A stretch of 64,000 bases of DNA from Nitrososphaerota archaeon (GCA_021325255.1 JAJPHP010000039.1:1-64000); one strand, 5' to 3'. Positions 16,880 to 26,803 are shown, numbered from the stretch's first letter. The notes: generated by a model from the letters alone, not told the origin. Translations and numbers: made by a program.

Positions 16880-17527
16880 ATGTTAAGAGTTTTCGTAACT
16901 AATAACTTGGGAGCGCGCTCTGCCTTGGCCGAACCAAACTCTGGCAAGCCGATGAGGCAAATGATAGCGGCGTGGCGAGAACGACTTCGCTTGGCTGGCA
17001 TCGGCATTCTTTCAGGTATCATAGTCGGAGGTCCCGCATCCTTGGCTGCACGCCTAACCATGGCCGCGATCGCAGTTCAGGTCGGTGAAAACCCTGCCAT
17101 TACACTTGCGACATTAACAATCATGGCAGCTGTGATTAGAGAAAGCATCGTTGCTGGTTTGCTCTACACTTTTATCACGCGCTACACGCCTGGCAAGAAC
17201 GATACAATAAAGGGACTCGGGTTCGGCGGGTTGCTCATGCTTCTTTTCTTGCTTTTCTTTTTGCTGCCTCCCCCTCCGGAATCGGTAGAGGCTCCAATTC
17301 TATCCTTTATGCTATTCACTTTGCTTTGTCTTGCGTTTGGAATCTCAGTAGCCAAGCTGGTTGCATTGTTAGAGCGTTCCTTTCCTGCACCGCGGCTCCA
17401 TCCGCCATATCTTGCCGCTGCCTATGCGCCCATTATGTTTCTCGTAGGCATATCAGTCATATTCTTCATCGTTGGCGACATGCTGCCTTTGATTGGCTCC
17501 GGTTTCAGACTAGTGGGGATGACCTAA
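16880..17527 (+). CDS. Hypothetical polytopic membrane protein
   Basis: This 215-residue protein has about five or six hydrophobic segments. These include a very hydrophobic Leu/Phe-rich segment near residues 115-135 followed by a run of prolines (LPPPPES). The N-terminus is basic and Arg-rich. No catalytic or transport motif is visible. It follows the paralogous membrane pair on the same strand with a 63-bp gap and may belong to that group. I recognise no family. Confidence 0.6.
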   Translation: MLRVFVTNNLGARSALAEPNSGKPMRQMIAAWRERLRLAGIGILSGIIVGGPASLAARLTMAAIAVQVGENPAITLATLTIMAAVIRESIVAGLLYTFITRYTPGKNDTIKGLGFGGLLMLLFLLFFLLPPPPESVEAPILSFMLFTLLCLAFGISVAKLVALLERSFPAPRLHPPYLAAAYAPIMFLVGISVIFFIVGDMLPLIGSGFRLVGMT

Positions 17528-17631
17528 GTCAAATTGGAATCCATCAGTAAGAGGATCAAGAATGTTGTCAGCTATATCCAGTCAAGGAGCACTGTTGGTT
17601 TTCAGCATTCGCCTTTAATCGGATGTACATA

Positions 17632-17916
17632 CTAACACTTTCTATTCATTGCCTGTTTTCCCCAGCTGGAATCGTAGGCGTACTTAGGGTACCAAGCACG
17701 AAAGCCTTTGGCTATAGCTAGCGGCGCGATCACAAGTGATGGAGCTGTGTAAACCGACACAGTATCCATTCCCAGCAACTTGCCTCTTCCCTGAAACGAT
17801 TGTTCGACCTTTCCGTCTGGAAGTATCCTTATTCCCGCCAATTTTCCATCCTCCACAGCCAAGAGTTCTCCGGGCAGTTTCTTCTTCTCATCTCTCCTTT
17901 CGATTTGAGCCTGCAT
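17632..17916 (-). CDS. Hypothetical protein
   Basis: A 94-residue frame with a charged N-terminus, a beta-rich middle (GIRILPDGKVEQSF), and a short hydrophobic stretch SLVIAPLAIAKG. It lies alone between two transcription directions. The strand-turn pattern looks protein-like, but no domain is recognised and there is no supporting neighbour. Treat it as tentative. Confidence 0.4.
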   Translation of the reverse strand: MQAQIERRDEKKKLPGELLAVEDGKLAGIRILPDGKVEQSFQGRGKLLGMDTVSVYTAPSLVIAPLAIAKGFRAWYPKYAYDSSWGKQAMNRKC

Positions 17917-18125
17917 GCTATCTCACGTGCTTTGAGTCGTAAGACTGACTTGCGTATATACTCCCACTGATCTCGAGTAAGATACTCGTTGGGGACTCCA
18001 GAAAGGGATCAAAGCTCAAAGGGCAATTATGTTTGAGAAAGTAATTGCTTCTACAATGACCTCGCAGAGGTAAGAAGGGGGAGGCTGTTATCAGAATCGG
18101 AATTTAGTAATTCTCGCGGATTCTT

Positions 18126-18506
18126 CTACCTTTTTTCGGTTACCAACCATTCTCCAAAAAGCGAGGGAGAAACCAAAGTGCATTGGTCATCGTTCACATT
18201 GCCTAAAATCAAGCTCTCCGCCTCGAGCAATATTGTAAGCACTCGTTCACCCATACAAGTCGTCCTATAGATTTGCTGCCCTGTTCTTTGCCTGTCCTGA
18301 AGTCGCTCGACTAACTTCCTTTGCATCATCGTTCCAAGATACTTTTCGAGTCTTCTAAAGTTTAGGCCGCTTAGGTAGGCCAGGCGTGTCTTTGTCACCC
18401 CAGCCGGTGAACGTCGAGGTGATACTAAACTCAAGATCTCTACCAATATCTCAATCTGGCACCTCCTCCGATTGGCTCGAGCTCTCTCCAGCTGATGAGC
18501 GACCAC
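18126..18506 (-). CDS. Winged-helix transcriptional regulator
   Basis: This 126-residue protein has a winged-helix domain of the archaeal HTH_45 type. Helix one is around IEILVEILSLV, the turn and recognition helix follow in TKTRLAYLSGLNFRRLEKYLGTMMQRKLVE, and the wing contains QQIYRTTCMGERVLTILLEAE. Proteins of this size and shape are abundant one-domain regulators in Thaumarchaeota. It lies 31 bp downstream of an exported-protein gene on the same strand and may regulate that group. The target is not visible. Confidence 0.75.
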   Translation of the reverse strand: MVAHQLERARANRRRCQIEILVEILSLVSPRRSPAGVTKTRLAYLSGLNFRRLEKYLGTMMQRKLVERLQDRQRTGQQIYRTTCMGERVLTILLEAESLILGNVNDDQCTLVSPSLFGEWLVTEKR

Positions 18507-18537
18507 TGTCTGCTGCGTTATTTTCTATATTCGCCTC

Positions 18538-19311
18538 TTAGGTTCCACTTGTGCGGGAAGTTTCGAGATCCAAGAGCCGAAAGACCGACCTTGTTCCAGA
18601 TAGCGAGGAGGTTGAAACAGACTTCACCAGTAACTCAATGCCGATTTGAGGAACCGAGCCCACAGTCAGGCTCCAGTTCCTGAACAAAGTGAATGACGCA
18701 AGACCCGAGTAATCAGTGGCAATTAGTCCAACGTTTCCTACACTGACTGTGTACGGCGAACTGGAAGGCGAGACAGAGGTCGAGTTCACCAAGGAGAGGA
18801 TCCCTGCGCCCGTCATGAACTGAATTGCGCCAACATCGGAATCGAGATCCTTGCCCTGAGAAAATTCTCCACCCCATTGTATTCTAACAACGTGCCCGGT
18901 TGATCCGTCAACCCAGATGAGTGATGATTCTGTCTCGCTCTTGTTCCCGCTCACTTCGTAATCTGTGAGATTGACTCGGAATTCAGGATGTCCTGTACTC
19001 AGACTCCCATTACTTGTTACGACATACGAAAATAGTTGAGAATCGTTCTCTCCCTCAGAGCTTGCAAAATTCACCCCCACTTTCATCTTAGAGATGTGCG
19101 AGAAGAGGAGAGCATAGTTTCTCACTGCGTCTGCACCATATAAGATAGGCTCAGTTTGATTCGCCTTCGTATTGACAAACCCAAAATCCGCAGTCAGAAT
19201 TATGGCGGCGGAAAAGATGCCGACGACCATGACCACAACCACCAGCAAAGAAAGAAAGAAACGCCTGCTGTCCTGAGCTCTTTCTTCTCTGGGAGAGTTA
19301 GACGAAGACAA
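18538..19311 (-). CDS. Membrane-anchored extracellular protein of unknown function
   Basis: This 257-residue protein has a polar N-terminus of about 17 residues, one strongly hydrophobic Val-rich anchor at about 18-42, and a large extracellular part with many Asn-x-Ser/Thr sites, suggesting surface exposure and possible N-glycosylation. The extracellular region is beta-rich without Cys. No family is recognised. It sits between the winged-helix gene and the cupredoxin-like gene, all on the minus strand with short gaps, so they may form one unit. Confidence 0.65.
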   Translation of the reverse strand: MSSSNSPREERAQDSRRFFLSLLVVVVMVVGIFSAAIILTADFGFVNTKANQTEPILYGADAVRNYALLFSHISKMKVGVNFASSEGENDSQLFSYVVTSNGSLSTGHPEFRVNLTDYEVSGNKSETESSLIWVDGSTGHVVRIQWGGEFSQGKDLDSDVGAIQFMTGAGILSLVNSTSVSPSSSPYTVSVGNVGLIATDYSGLASFTLFRNWSLTVGSVPQIGIELLVKSVSTSSLSGTRSVFRLLDLETSRTSGT

Positions 19312-19360
19312 GTGTGACAGACGAAAACACCGCCATGTTTTTGAGAATGCTTTTTTAGGG

Positions 19361-19813
19361 CTAACCTGTTACGACTATCGTTGCTTTTGAAAGCGAAACT
19401 GCGCAGTAATAGTCGAATGTTCCGTCGTTCGCAAATACAATTAAATGGGATGTCTTTCCGGGATTGATTATTCCGGTATCCCAGAGGCCGGAAACTGAAG
19501 TTGCTGTATGCAAGGAGGGGTCTTCGTTTACCCAACTTACCAGTGCTCCTCGGTGCACGAAGACAGGTCTGCCGCCATTGAAACCTCCATTGGAAATCAC
19601 AATTAAGCATGGATTAGAGCAGTATTGTCGCGAAGAGAGCGTATTGCCCCTGCTATGCGCCACGATGGGAGCGTACAATCCGATCTGCAATCCTACCATC
19701 ACTCCGATCATGACTGTTGCAGCTAGGAAGACAAGAGCCCTTGCCCAAACGACCCGCTCAACCATATCTTCGCTAAAGGAGTGGAAAAATAGATGGGGAT
19801 TTTTCTCCTTCAA
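19361..19813 (-). CDS. Membrane-anchored cupredoxin-like protein with degenerate copper site
   Basis: This 150-residue protein has an N-terminal membrane anchor (about 20-45) followed by a plastocyanin-like domain: GALVSWVNEDPSLHTATS carries the first ligand, His102, and GTFDYYC carries Cys137. In functional type-1 sites the Cys is followed by C-x2-H-x2-M. Here the segment is CAVSLSKA, so the second His and the Met are missing. A further Cys pair (QYCSNPC) may form a disulfide. The fold is clear, but type-1 copper binding is doubtful. The start may be the internal ATG at 19765. Confidence 0.72.
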   Translation of the reverse strand: MKEKNPHLFFHSFSEDMVERVVWARALVFLAATVMIGVMVGLQIGLYAPIVAHSRGNTLSSRQYCSNPCLIVISNGGFNGGRPVFVHRGALVSWVNEDPSLHTATSVSGLWDTGIINPGKTSHLIVFANDGTFDYYCAVSLSKATIVVTG

Positions 19814-20662
19814 ACCATGCTCCTACAATCCATCAGAGCTGAGAAATCGATAGAAATGTCAAAAGAAGCCTGAAATGAGGGGGGAAAGGAAAAAAGAGGT
19901 TACGAATGATTCTTTTCTTCCCTTTGGCCGGCTATTGAAGCAATACCGGTCTCTTCAGATTTTCCTGTGTGCCTCGCCCGAATCCTTCCCGCTTCCAACC
20001 CTTGGAAAGCAGCGGAAAAAGGTTGCCTTCCCGGTCAATTCGTGCTTCAAGTGATAAAACGGGAGCGGAAAAAGTTGAACAAAAGGCAGCAGTGGCGACA
20101 CTTCATGCTCGTTCAGTGGGGGCTCTCTTCTCAATCTATACCTTAGCATTGCATTTGACGGCCTCGTCACGGATCCCTCTCGCCAACGTGAATGGTAATC
20201 GCTGACTAATTTCTTGCAAGGTTGCTGAGCTGGACGAAGCTGTTGCTGCAGACAGAGTCCCTGCTGCCCAAGAGAGCGATCGTAGCGAAATATCAGCACG
20301 AGTACAAAAAAAGGCAATATTGATGTGTTGTACCTTCCATCTTAAAGAGCATGTGTACTGGTATGCAGTGCCGTAAGCATAAATCAAATTTGGAAGAAAG
20401 ACCGTTAGAGCAAGGACGGCAACGATTGAGACTTCACGTATACTCTAAGCACTGCGTCCGCTGAGTTCAAGATGCGAATGGCGAAGGAGCTAAGGAAGTG
20501 TGCAATTTCTTGTTTCCTATGAAGAAACCTCGCGAAAGCTAAGATCGAAATTTTGAGCTACAGACCTGCCTGGATCGTATCATAAATGGAGTCGCATTCA
20601 AAAGCTACATTTGCAATGATTCAAATGATTGCCTGCAACAAACACATCCGACCTGCATATGT
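19814..20662. other. Stretch without supported gene
   Basis: About 850 bp with overlapping short frames on both strands (19955-20387), none with a domain, convincing start or neighbour support. I see no RNA gene and no strong repeat. The 3' end of the surface-protein gene follows at 20663. Confidence 0.4.
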
Positions 20663-22063
20663 TCAACTCACGACCAAGTTTGGTAGACTCAATGCTGCAC
20701 TGCCTGACCATGGAAATGTGTAAGGTGTTGAAGCACTATATCCTCCGGGAAATCCCGTAACTTCGACAGTGTAAGTCCCGGCATCAAGCACGTAGGTCAA
20801 AGCAAAGTAGTAGAATCCCGTGGTATCTGTAGTTGTGCTTGCTACTGCATTGGTGCCAGTGCAAGAGCACCCGGTGCAAAGACTCACGCTCGCGTCGGCG
20901 AATCCGGCTCCCAGACTGTTTACTACTGAGCCGCTAATCTTGTTCGGTGCAGAGCCGGTCTTCAGGCTGTTGATGAGGCTGGTTGCGTCGCTAATCAGAA
21001 TGCTCGCCGCGTTGAATGTCGTCCCGCCCGTCGTGCAAGATGAGGATATCTGATTATTATTCTGTGCCTCTACCTCGTTGATGAGGGTAGAGAGAATATT
21101 TTCGGCAGCGTTGTCGTTGCCGTTGTTGATCTCGGTTTGGGCAGAGGAGAGCTTGCTGGTGAGTGAATTTGCAATGCCCGAATCGACTATGCAGTTTGTA
21201 GAGAGAAGCTGATTGATAACGGCGGCTATCGATGAAGAAGTGGAAAATACTGCGACGGCTACAGAAGTGCTATGAGTAACTAAAGGTGAAGTGGATGCTC
21301 CGGTCAAACTCAAGCTGTAAGTACCGAGCGTCACGAACGGCTCGACGCTGCTCGTTAGAGTTGAGCTGGCGCTGCCACCGCTCGCGGGAGTCACGGGGTT
21401 AGAAGAAAACGAAGTCGTGAAGCCATTTGAGGTAGAGCTAAGATCCACCGGCGAACTGAATGAGTCGATCGAGTTAGCAGTTACCGCATTGGATCCGGAC
21501 CCTCCGACATCAAGTGCAATTGGCGCAAGTTGACCGAAGGAAAAATCAGGACTGCTTATGTTGAAAGTGCTTGTCAGGAAAGCTGCGGAGTTAGATGCCG
21601 ATGAGACCCAGCATGCCACAACTGCGTATGTTCCTGCTGTCGAAGTGTCTCCAGCGCACGCAGCTGCGGGGGGCTGACCGCCGCTCGCAGATCTAAGCTC
21701 ACTTTGACAAAGGGAGCTCAAGCTCGTTGGCGAAGAACCTGTAACGTCATACCACTCTAGCCGACAATCGTAACTTGAACTTGAACAAACGTAATAGAGA
21801 GAAAGCGAGCCTCCACCGTTACTAGAGTACAATGTAGGAAATGAATCTGAGTATCCTCCTGCTTCGAATACTTGATTATCGGGCGTTGTCACGAAGACCC
21901 AAAGGAGTGTCGAGTCGACTATGCAAACCGTGCAGGTTGGAGGGACAAAGCTACTTGTTATGGTCACTTGATCTCCCGAATTGATCAGACTGGGCACAAT
22001 ACTCATTCCAAGATACGTGCAGTAGCTGCCCGAACTGGTGTCTTGACAAGATGATTGAATCAC
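20663..22063 (-). CDS. Surface protein with FIMAH-like helical domain and carboxypeptidase-regulatory-like domain
   Basis: A 466-residue frame opening at GTG 22063. Residues 1-165 are Cys/Ser-rich with possible disulfides. An Ig-like region (about 170-270) follows, then a helical module around 280-375 (INQLLSTNCI, SLTSKLSSAQTEI, AENILSTLINEVEAQ) matching the FIMAH-type pattern. The last 85 residues (KISGSVVNSLGAGFADASVSL) form a carboxypeptidase-regulatory-like beta domain. The frame lacks a signal peptide. One is encoded immediately upstream in another frame with a GTGA stop-start overlap, so the gene is probably split by a frameshift. Function: cell-surface or secreted, adhesive or structural. 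Confidence 0.68.
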   Translation of the reverse strand: MIQSSCQDTSSGSYCTYLGMSIVPSLINSGDQVTITSSFVPPTCTVCIVDSTLLWVFVTTPDNQVFEAGGYSDSFPTLYSSNGGGSLSLYYVCSSSSYDCRLEWYDVTGSSPTSLSSLCQSELRSASGGQPPAAACAGDTSTAGTYAVVACWVSSASNSAAFLTSTFNISSPDFSFGQLAPIALDVGGSGSNAVTANSIDSFSSPVDLSSTSNGFTTSFSSNPVTPASGGSASSTLTSSVEPFVTLGTYSLSLTGASTSPLVTHSTSVAVAVFSTSSSIAAVINQLLSTNCIVDSGIANSLTSKLSSAQTEINNGNDNAAENILSTLINEVEAQNNNQISSSCTTGGTTFNAASILISDATSLINSLKTGSAPNKISGSVVNSLGAGFADASVSLCTGCSCTGTNAVASTTTDTTGFYYFALTYVLDAGTYTVEVTGFPGGYSASTPYTFPWSGSAALSLPNLVVS

Positions 22064-22191
22064 CAGAGGACAAGCGAGCCGGGAGGTACGACGAGTAGTA
22101 GCAACAACAGCCCAAGGATTGCACCATCAGCAAAGACGAGCTGAAAGTGCGTCCGTGCAAAGCTTCTAGTTTCAATAAGAGACTCGATCAT
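22060..22191 (-). pseudogene. Orphaned signal-peptide segment of the downstream surface protein
   Basis: A 43-codon frame from ATG 22191 to TGA 22062-22060 encodes a polar lead and then a hydrophobic core (AILGLLLLLLVVPPG). Its TGA overlaps the GTG of the following long frame as GTGA. The long protein is otherwise exported in character but has no signal peptide, so this is best read as its 5' part displaced by a frameshift or sequencing error. Translational coupling of two real products is the alternative. Confidence 0.5.
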
Positions 22192-22230
22192 TCTTCGCAA
22201 CTCAAAACCCCAACTGGTTGCCCCATGATC

Positions 22231-22842
22231 CTATTCTATTGTACCCTGAATCGCCCCAGTTGGCACTAGCGCTGTGTGCACGTTGACGAAAGCGTTTCCA
22301 GATTCTATGGCGGAGATGAGCTGAGGAAAGGTGAATCCATCGCACCCCGCGCAATCAGATGGTCTCAGATTCTCTGCAGTTAGCGTGCCCTTCGCAAGGA
22401 TTCCGCTGAATCTCCCTTCAATATAGCCAGGACATGCGGATGGACTGCCTCCACTTAAAACGTTGATACATGCAGTTTGACCCGAAGAGCCCACCTCGTT
22501 CGGGTTGGGATAAAGCCATAGAATGATGCTCCCGTCTTTGTAGTGTATGTGCGCCATGAAGACTCCATTGATATCCGCAACAATCAGCTTGTACGAAAGC
22601 GCGGTTCCATCCGCAGTCAAGTGAAATATCGCTTCGCCGGTGGCGCGTGTGTCTACACCCGGAGCCGCGGAGAGATGCGCTACAAAGTTTCTGTCGGTCG
22701 ATGCGCTCGCTATTGCAAGTAACGGCACGACTGAAGTGATTCCAACGAACGCTATGATAGACAGCAGAAATATTGCTGTAAACTGTTTGGTTATCATGAT
22801 GTCTTTGAACATCAGAAAAATATTAATCGATTTTTCCCCCAA
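22231..22842 (-). CDS. Exported CHRD-domain protein
   Basis: Up to 203 residues. A hydrophobic export signal lies at about residues 20-45 (FTAIFLLSIIAFVGI, then LLAIASA), followed by a CHRD domain: FVAHLSAAPGVDTRATGEAIFHL, YKLIVADINGVFMAHIHY, and the C-terminal NVHTALVPTGAIQGTIE. Conserved His and repeated Gly match the family, first seen in chordin and common in archaeal secreted proteins; its biochemical role is unclear. Two Cys pairs may be disulfides. The start is uncertain: in-frame ATGs at 22812 and 22797 would give a more normal signal peptide. Confidence 0.83.
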   Translation of the reverse strand: MGEKSINIFLMFKDIMITKQFTAIFLLSIIAFVGITSVVPLLAIASASTDRNFVAHLSAAPGVDTRATGEAIFHLTADGTALSYKLIVADINGVFMAHIHYKDGSIILWLYPNPNEVGSSGQTACINVLSGGSPSACPGYIEGRFSGILAKGTLTAENLRPSDCAGCDGFTFPQLISAIESGNAFVNVHTALVPTGAIQGTIE

Positions 22843-22992
22843 AGCGAATCCTGAACTAGCATTGATGATAAAAACCGAAAAATCAAGTCGAGAGCCTCGT
22901 CAAAAGCTCGGTTGATAAGGTTGTGAAAGATAACCAAGTATCAATTTCTTCACAAATCTCATTAATTTATGTGATTTTTTACACCAATCTGA

Positions 22993-25900
22993 ATGAATCT
23001 GAAGTGGCGAGTCTTCCGATTTAGAAAAGTTAATGATTGGCATAATCTGACGAGCAAGGCGACTGATAGCAACAGAGATAGGCGCCTTCAAACCGTGGGA
23101 AATGGACGGAAGGTCACAAAGGCCCGTGATGTGGCGCAGACAAATGCCCTATTTGTAGAGCTACCTTTCGTTGGTAGGACCGAAGAACTCAGCGCACTAG
23201 AAAACTCACTCAGACGTGCTATCAAGGGAGACGGCGGTCTAGTTTTCATCTCTGGTGAGCCTGGTATCGGTAAAACGAGACTCGCTCACAAATTCGCAGA
23301 AAGAGCCGTGAGGATAGGATTTCGTTACCTTGAAGCGAGATGTCGTGGCGACCAAGGATCTCCACCTTATTGTGCTTGGATAGAATTACTTAGGCAATTT
23401 TCTCAGAAAGCAAATGCGCAGTTGTTCTTTAGGGCATGCGGCGAAAACACAGATCAGATTGTCAGACTGGTGCCGGAACTTTTCGAAAGCACACACTCTC
23501 CCGCGTCTGGATCACAAGCTCGACCTGAAGCTCAGAAAAGAACGGAAGACATTCAAAAGGAGGAACTTCAATTCCTTAATGCTCTAACGCAAATCTTCTT
23601 CAGGTTGTCGAAGGAATCGCCTTTACTCCTCTTCTTGGACGACTGGCAGTGGTGTGACACAGCCTCTCTAAAACTCCTCCAATACATGAGAAGCAGTGGC
23701 CTGATGCAGAATGCAATTCTCATTTTATGCTCATTCAGAGATTCAGATTTGCTGGCGCAACCGTCCATTCCCAAATCCTCACTTTCTGAATTTCTTTCGA
23801 GTCTAGAAGGTGAGCGGTCACTGGACCTTATCCATCTTAAGAGGTTCGGTCAGGATACCGTCGCTGATTTCCTGAGGAAGTTGTTTTCAAAAGAAGAGAT
23901 ACCTCAAGATTTTGTTCGGGTTCTATACTCGAGGACCGGCGGTAATCCATTTTTTCTTAGCGAAGCGCTGAAGACGCTCGTAGAGGAGAAGAAGATATTG
24001 AGAAACTCGGCAGGAGGGTGGGAGTTAATCGAGATCTCGGAGATAGCAATCCCGCAGACGATCAGCAAGGTTGTCCGACAGAGACTTGATCGCCTCGGGG
24101 AAGAGACGATGAAAACACTCTCTGCGGCGTCTGTAATAGGAGAGACTTTCGACCTCGAGATACTGAGCAAGGTATTGCGCGAACCCAATACCCAGAGGTT
24201 GAGAGTTCAAATAGAAAGTAGCCGGAGATCTGGATTAATTCTGGAGGTGAGCGAGAGCCGACCTGACAATGATCTCACCTATTCGTTCTCAGACGAATCT
24301 GTAAGAGACTTGCTTTACGAAAATATTCTACAGGAGCAGCGAACGGAATACCATGAACGCGTTGGCCTTGCTCTTGAAGAATCCTTCCGAGCCAGCGACT
24401 CCGTCGAGCAGCATGCATCAGAATTGGGGTATCATTTCTTTGTTTGCGGGAACAAAGAAAAATCAGTAGAATATTACGGCCTCGCGGGTAGAAGAGCCTC
24501 CTCGCTCTACGCGCATCAAACTGCGTGTAGAAATTTTCATTTCGCTCTTGAAATCCTTTCCCAGCTGGGACGGGACACAGACAGCGTTGAATCCAAGAGA
24601 CGAGTTTCTCTAACTCGAGCAGAGCTCTTGGACGCTTTGGGACTTGAAGCCCAGTTCGTGTCCTCAGAATTGGTAAATCTGGCAAGATACTGGGAGGAAT
24701 CATCTTCGATTTATCAGGAAATTGGAGAGAAAAGGAAAGCTGCGAACATTCTCTCCAGGCTCGGTATTATGTACTATCTCATGATGTTTGATTTCGAAAA
24801 GAGTGATCAATTCTATTCAAAGGCCTTGTCATTGTTACAGGGTGATGACAGTGCTGAACTAGAGCTCGCGCGTGTTTACGTTTGGAAAGTATTCCAAGAT
24901 GTATGGGACGGAGACAGGGAAATGGTCATTTCTATATCTCGCAAGGCGTTGGAACTAGCAGAAAAAATTCAAGCTTATGATGTAATAGCAATGGCACGTA
25001 CTCAAATTCTGGGGATATCCAGATTAAGTGAATTCGAACATGCTATGGCATCGCACGATGACGGAATTCAGCTTGCTATTCAAAATAATCACATTTCGGA
25101 AGCTGCTTTCTGCTACTTCCACAGGGCAGCTATTCATGTGAACACAAAGGGAGCTTCGCAAAGAGCGATCGACCTCTTCCACGAGGCAATAGACTATTCA
25201 AAAAAGACAGGACAATTTATCCAGACTGTCTTCAATAAGACCGAACTTGCCTATGAAGCGTATTTGCCCCTTGGAGAGTGGCAAAAAGCAGAGGAATTGG
25301 CTGAAAATGTGAGGATCTCGGTTCAGAACTTTCCACCTAGCTCCCTCTTTGCAATATTGGCAGATTCCGTCAGAGGACAAGTTTTTCTCAGTAGGGGTGA
25401 GTTAGGGAAGGCAGAAGAATGTTTGAGGAACGCCGAGCTCAAAACGAAGGGCCACGGTATACTTCAGATAGACGTTCCGCTATACATGAGCCTAGCGCGC
25501 CTGTACATCTACAAGGGCGAGTACGGAAAATCGAGTAATTACCTTAACGAGGCATATCGGCGTTCAAAGAAGAGAGGGCTCGTAATAATCAATTGCGTCC
25601 CTCATGTCCAGCTCCTGAGTTTGATGATAGAATTCTCCGTGTTGACCGAATCCGAAACCCGTGGCTGGCACCCTGGCGGCGAGGAACTATTTCTAGAAGA
25701 GACACTCGCTGAACTTACTGAATGTGCTCATGAAATCAACTTGGAGTGGCCACTCGCATATCTTCACAGGGCAGAGGGATTGATTGCTGCGAGGGAGAAA
25801 CGTCTCGACGAAGCTGCAAACCTTCTCGAGAAAAGTGCCGACGTATTCGCGAAACTAGGCTGGCCCTACGAGCTCGCGAGGACGCAGTACCAATTGGCTA

Positions 25901-26373
25901 TTGTGCATCTTCGCGGTGGGAAAATTCTTCAGGCTGCAAAATTCTTAGACTCGGCATCGCTTACTTTTGCGAAACTAGGTGCCAATCAGGATCTTAGCCA
26001 TATTGCATCCATAAGAAACAGTTTTGAAGAGCAAGGGCTTCCAATCTTCAACGAATATCCTAAATTCGAAAATAAGGACGCAGATTTATTCTATGAAAGC
26101 TTGCTTGGCGAGTTCGTTCAGGACTATGTATTCAAAAGGTTGGAGATTGAAAAATGTGGCTGGAGGAGCTTGAGCGAGATGGGCCGCAATTTGAAACTTC
26201 CAAAATATGCTCTGTATGGAAAGAAGGCCGGTGCAAGCGGGCCTATAGCAAAGGAACTCATTTCGCGAAGACTGGTTGAGACTCGTACCTTCTTGGGTGC
26301 AAGGGGTAGGGGAGGCGAGATAATGAAGGTGAGAATCGCATTCAAGAAGAAGAGACAGACGGGCGTGGCCTGA
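22993..26373 (+). CDS. Large AAA-ATPase/TPR regulator with C-terminal winged helix
   Basis: This 1126-residue protein has a STAND/AAA-like ATPase at about residues 58-330. FVGRTEEL opens the domain, Walker A is GEPGIGKT with Lys94, and Walker B is LLLFLDDWQW. A winged region follows to about 470, then a long alpha-helical array of TPR-like repeats (about 480-1000), and a C-terminal segment of about 90 residues (EKCGWRSLSEMGRNLKLPKYALYG) that looks like a winged-helix DNA-binding domain. The layout resembles MalT/LAL-type ATP-dependent regulators, but with a different output domain. Ligand-gated oligomerisation controlling transcription is the likely mode. Its targets are unknown. Confidence 0.8.
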   Translation: MNLKWRVFRFRKVNDWHNLTSKATDSNRDRRLQTVGNGRKVTKARDVAQTNALFVELPFVGRTEELSALENSLRRAIKGDGGLVFISGEPGIGKTRLAHKFAERAVRIGFRYLEARCRGDQGSPPYCAWIELLRQFSQKANAQLFFRACGENTDQIVRLVPELFESTHSPASGSQARPEAQKRTEDIQKEELQFLNALTQIFFRLSKESPLLLFLDDWQWCDTASLKLLQYMRSSGLMQNAILILCSFRDSDLLAQPSIPKSSLSEFLSSLEGERSLDLIHLKRFGQDTVADFLRKLFSKEEIPQDFVRVLYSRTGGNPFFLSEALKTLVEEKKILRNSAGGWELIEISEIAIPQTISKVVRQRLDRLGEETMKTLSAASVIGETFDLEILSKVLREPNTQRLRVQIESSRRSGLILEVSESRPDNDLTYSFSDESVRDLLYENILQEQRTEYHERVGLALEESFRASDSVEQHASELGYHFFVCGNKEKSVEYYGLAGRRASSLYAHQTACRNFHFALEILSQLGRDTDSVESKRRVSLTRAELLDALGLEAQFVSSELVNLARYWEESSSIYQEIGEKRKAANILSRLGIMYYLMMFDFEKSDQFYSKALSLLQGDDSAELELARVYVWKVFQDVWDGDREMVISISRKALELAEKIQAYDVIAMARTQILGISRLSEFEHAMASHDDGIQLAIQNNHISEAAFCYFHRAAIHVNTKGASQRAIDLFHEAIDYSKKTGQFIQTVFNKTELAYEAYLPLGEWQKAEELAENVRISVQNFPPSSLFAILADSVRGQVFLSRGELGKAEECLRNAELKTKGHGILQIDVPLYMSLARLYIYKGEYGKSSNYLNEAYRRSKKRGLVIINCVPHVQLLSLMIEFSVLTESETRGWHPGGEELFLEETLAELTECAHEINLEWPLAYLHRAEGLIAAREKRLDEAANLLEKSADVFAKLGWPYELARTQYQLAIVHLRGGKILQAAKFLDSASLTFAKLGANQDLSHIASIRNSFEEQGLPIFNEYPKFENKDADLFYESLLGEFVQDYVFKRLEIEKCGWRSLSEMGRNLKLPKYALYGKKAGASGPIAKELISRRLVETRTFLGARGRGGEIMKVRIAFKKKRQTGVA

Positions 26374-26803
26374 CTTCTCTTGACCTGCCTCGAAACAAAC
26401 CTTTCGCAAAACTCAGCTTCACCTTCGTTTACGCATGCGAAGATTTTTTGGTTGGGATTATCATGCAAAAGTGCGAAGCGCTCGAACTATAACTATCTAC
26501 CATAGTCTTATCAAGAATCCCACACGAAAGTTTCGTCAACTTCTTCCGTGTCAAGGGAATCGTGACGCCGAATGGAGGAAGAGGTGGTAGTGACCTCAGT
26601 CACATCGGTGATTGCTCCGAAAGAAAATTCGAGCGTGAAAAATATGAGTGGTAGAGGGGGGATTTACAACCCCCTTTCTTTCAAATCTCATCCGATTCCT
26701 GACTGTCCAACAGAACACAGCAATCCAATCACATTTGATGCCTCGCTCGACAATTCCACAGTTCCTTTGCCCCTTCAGAGGAGACTCCGAAGGTCTATCA
26801 AGA
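26374..26803. other. Intergenic region
   Basis: The end of the regulator and the end of the thioesterase gene face each other here. A plus-strand open frame at 26572-26955 overlaps the thioesterase and shows no domain. I see no RNA gene or strong repeat. Confidence 0.4.
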
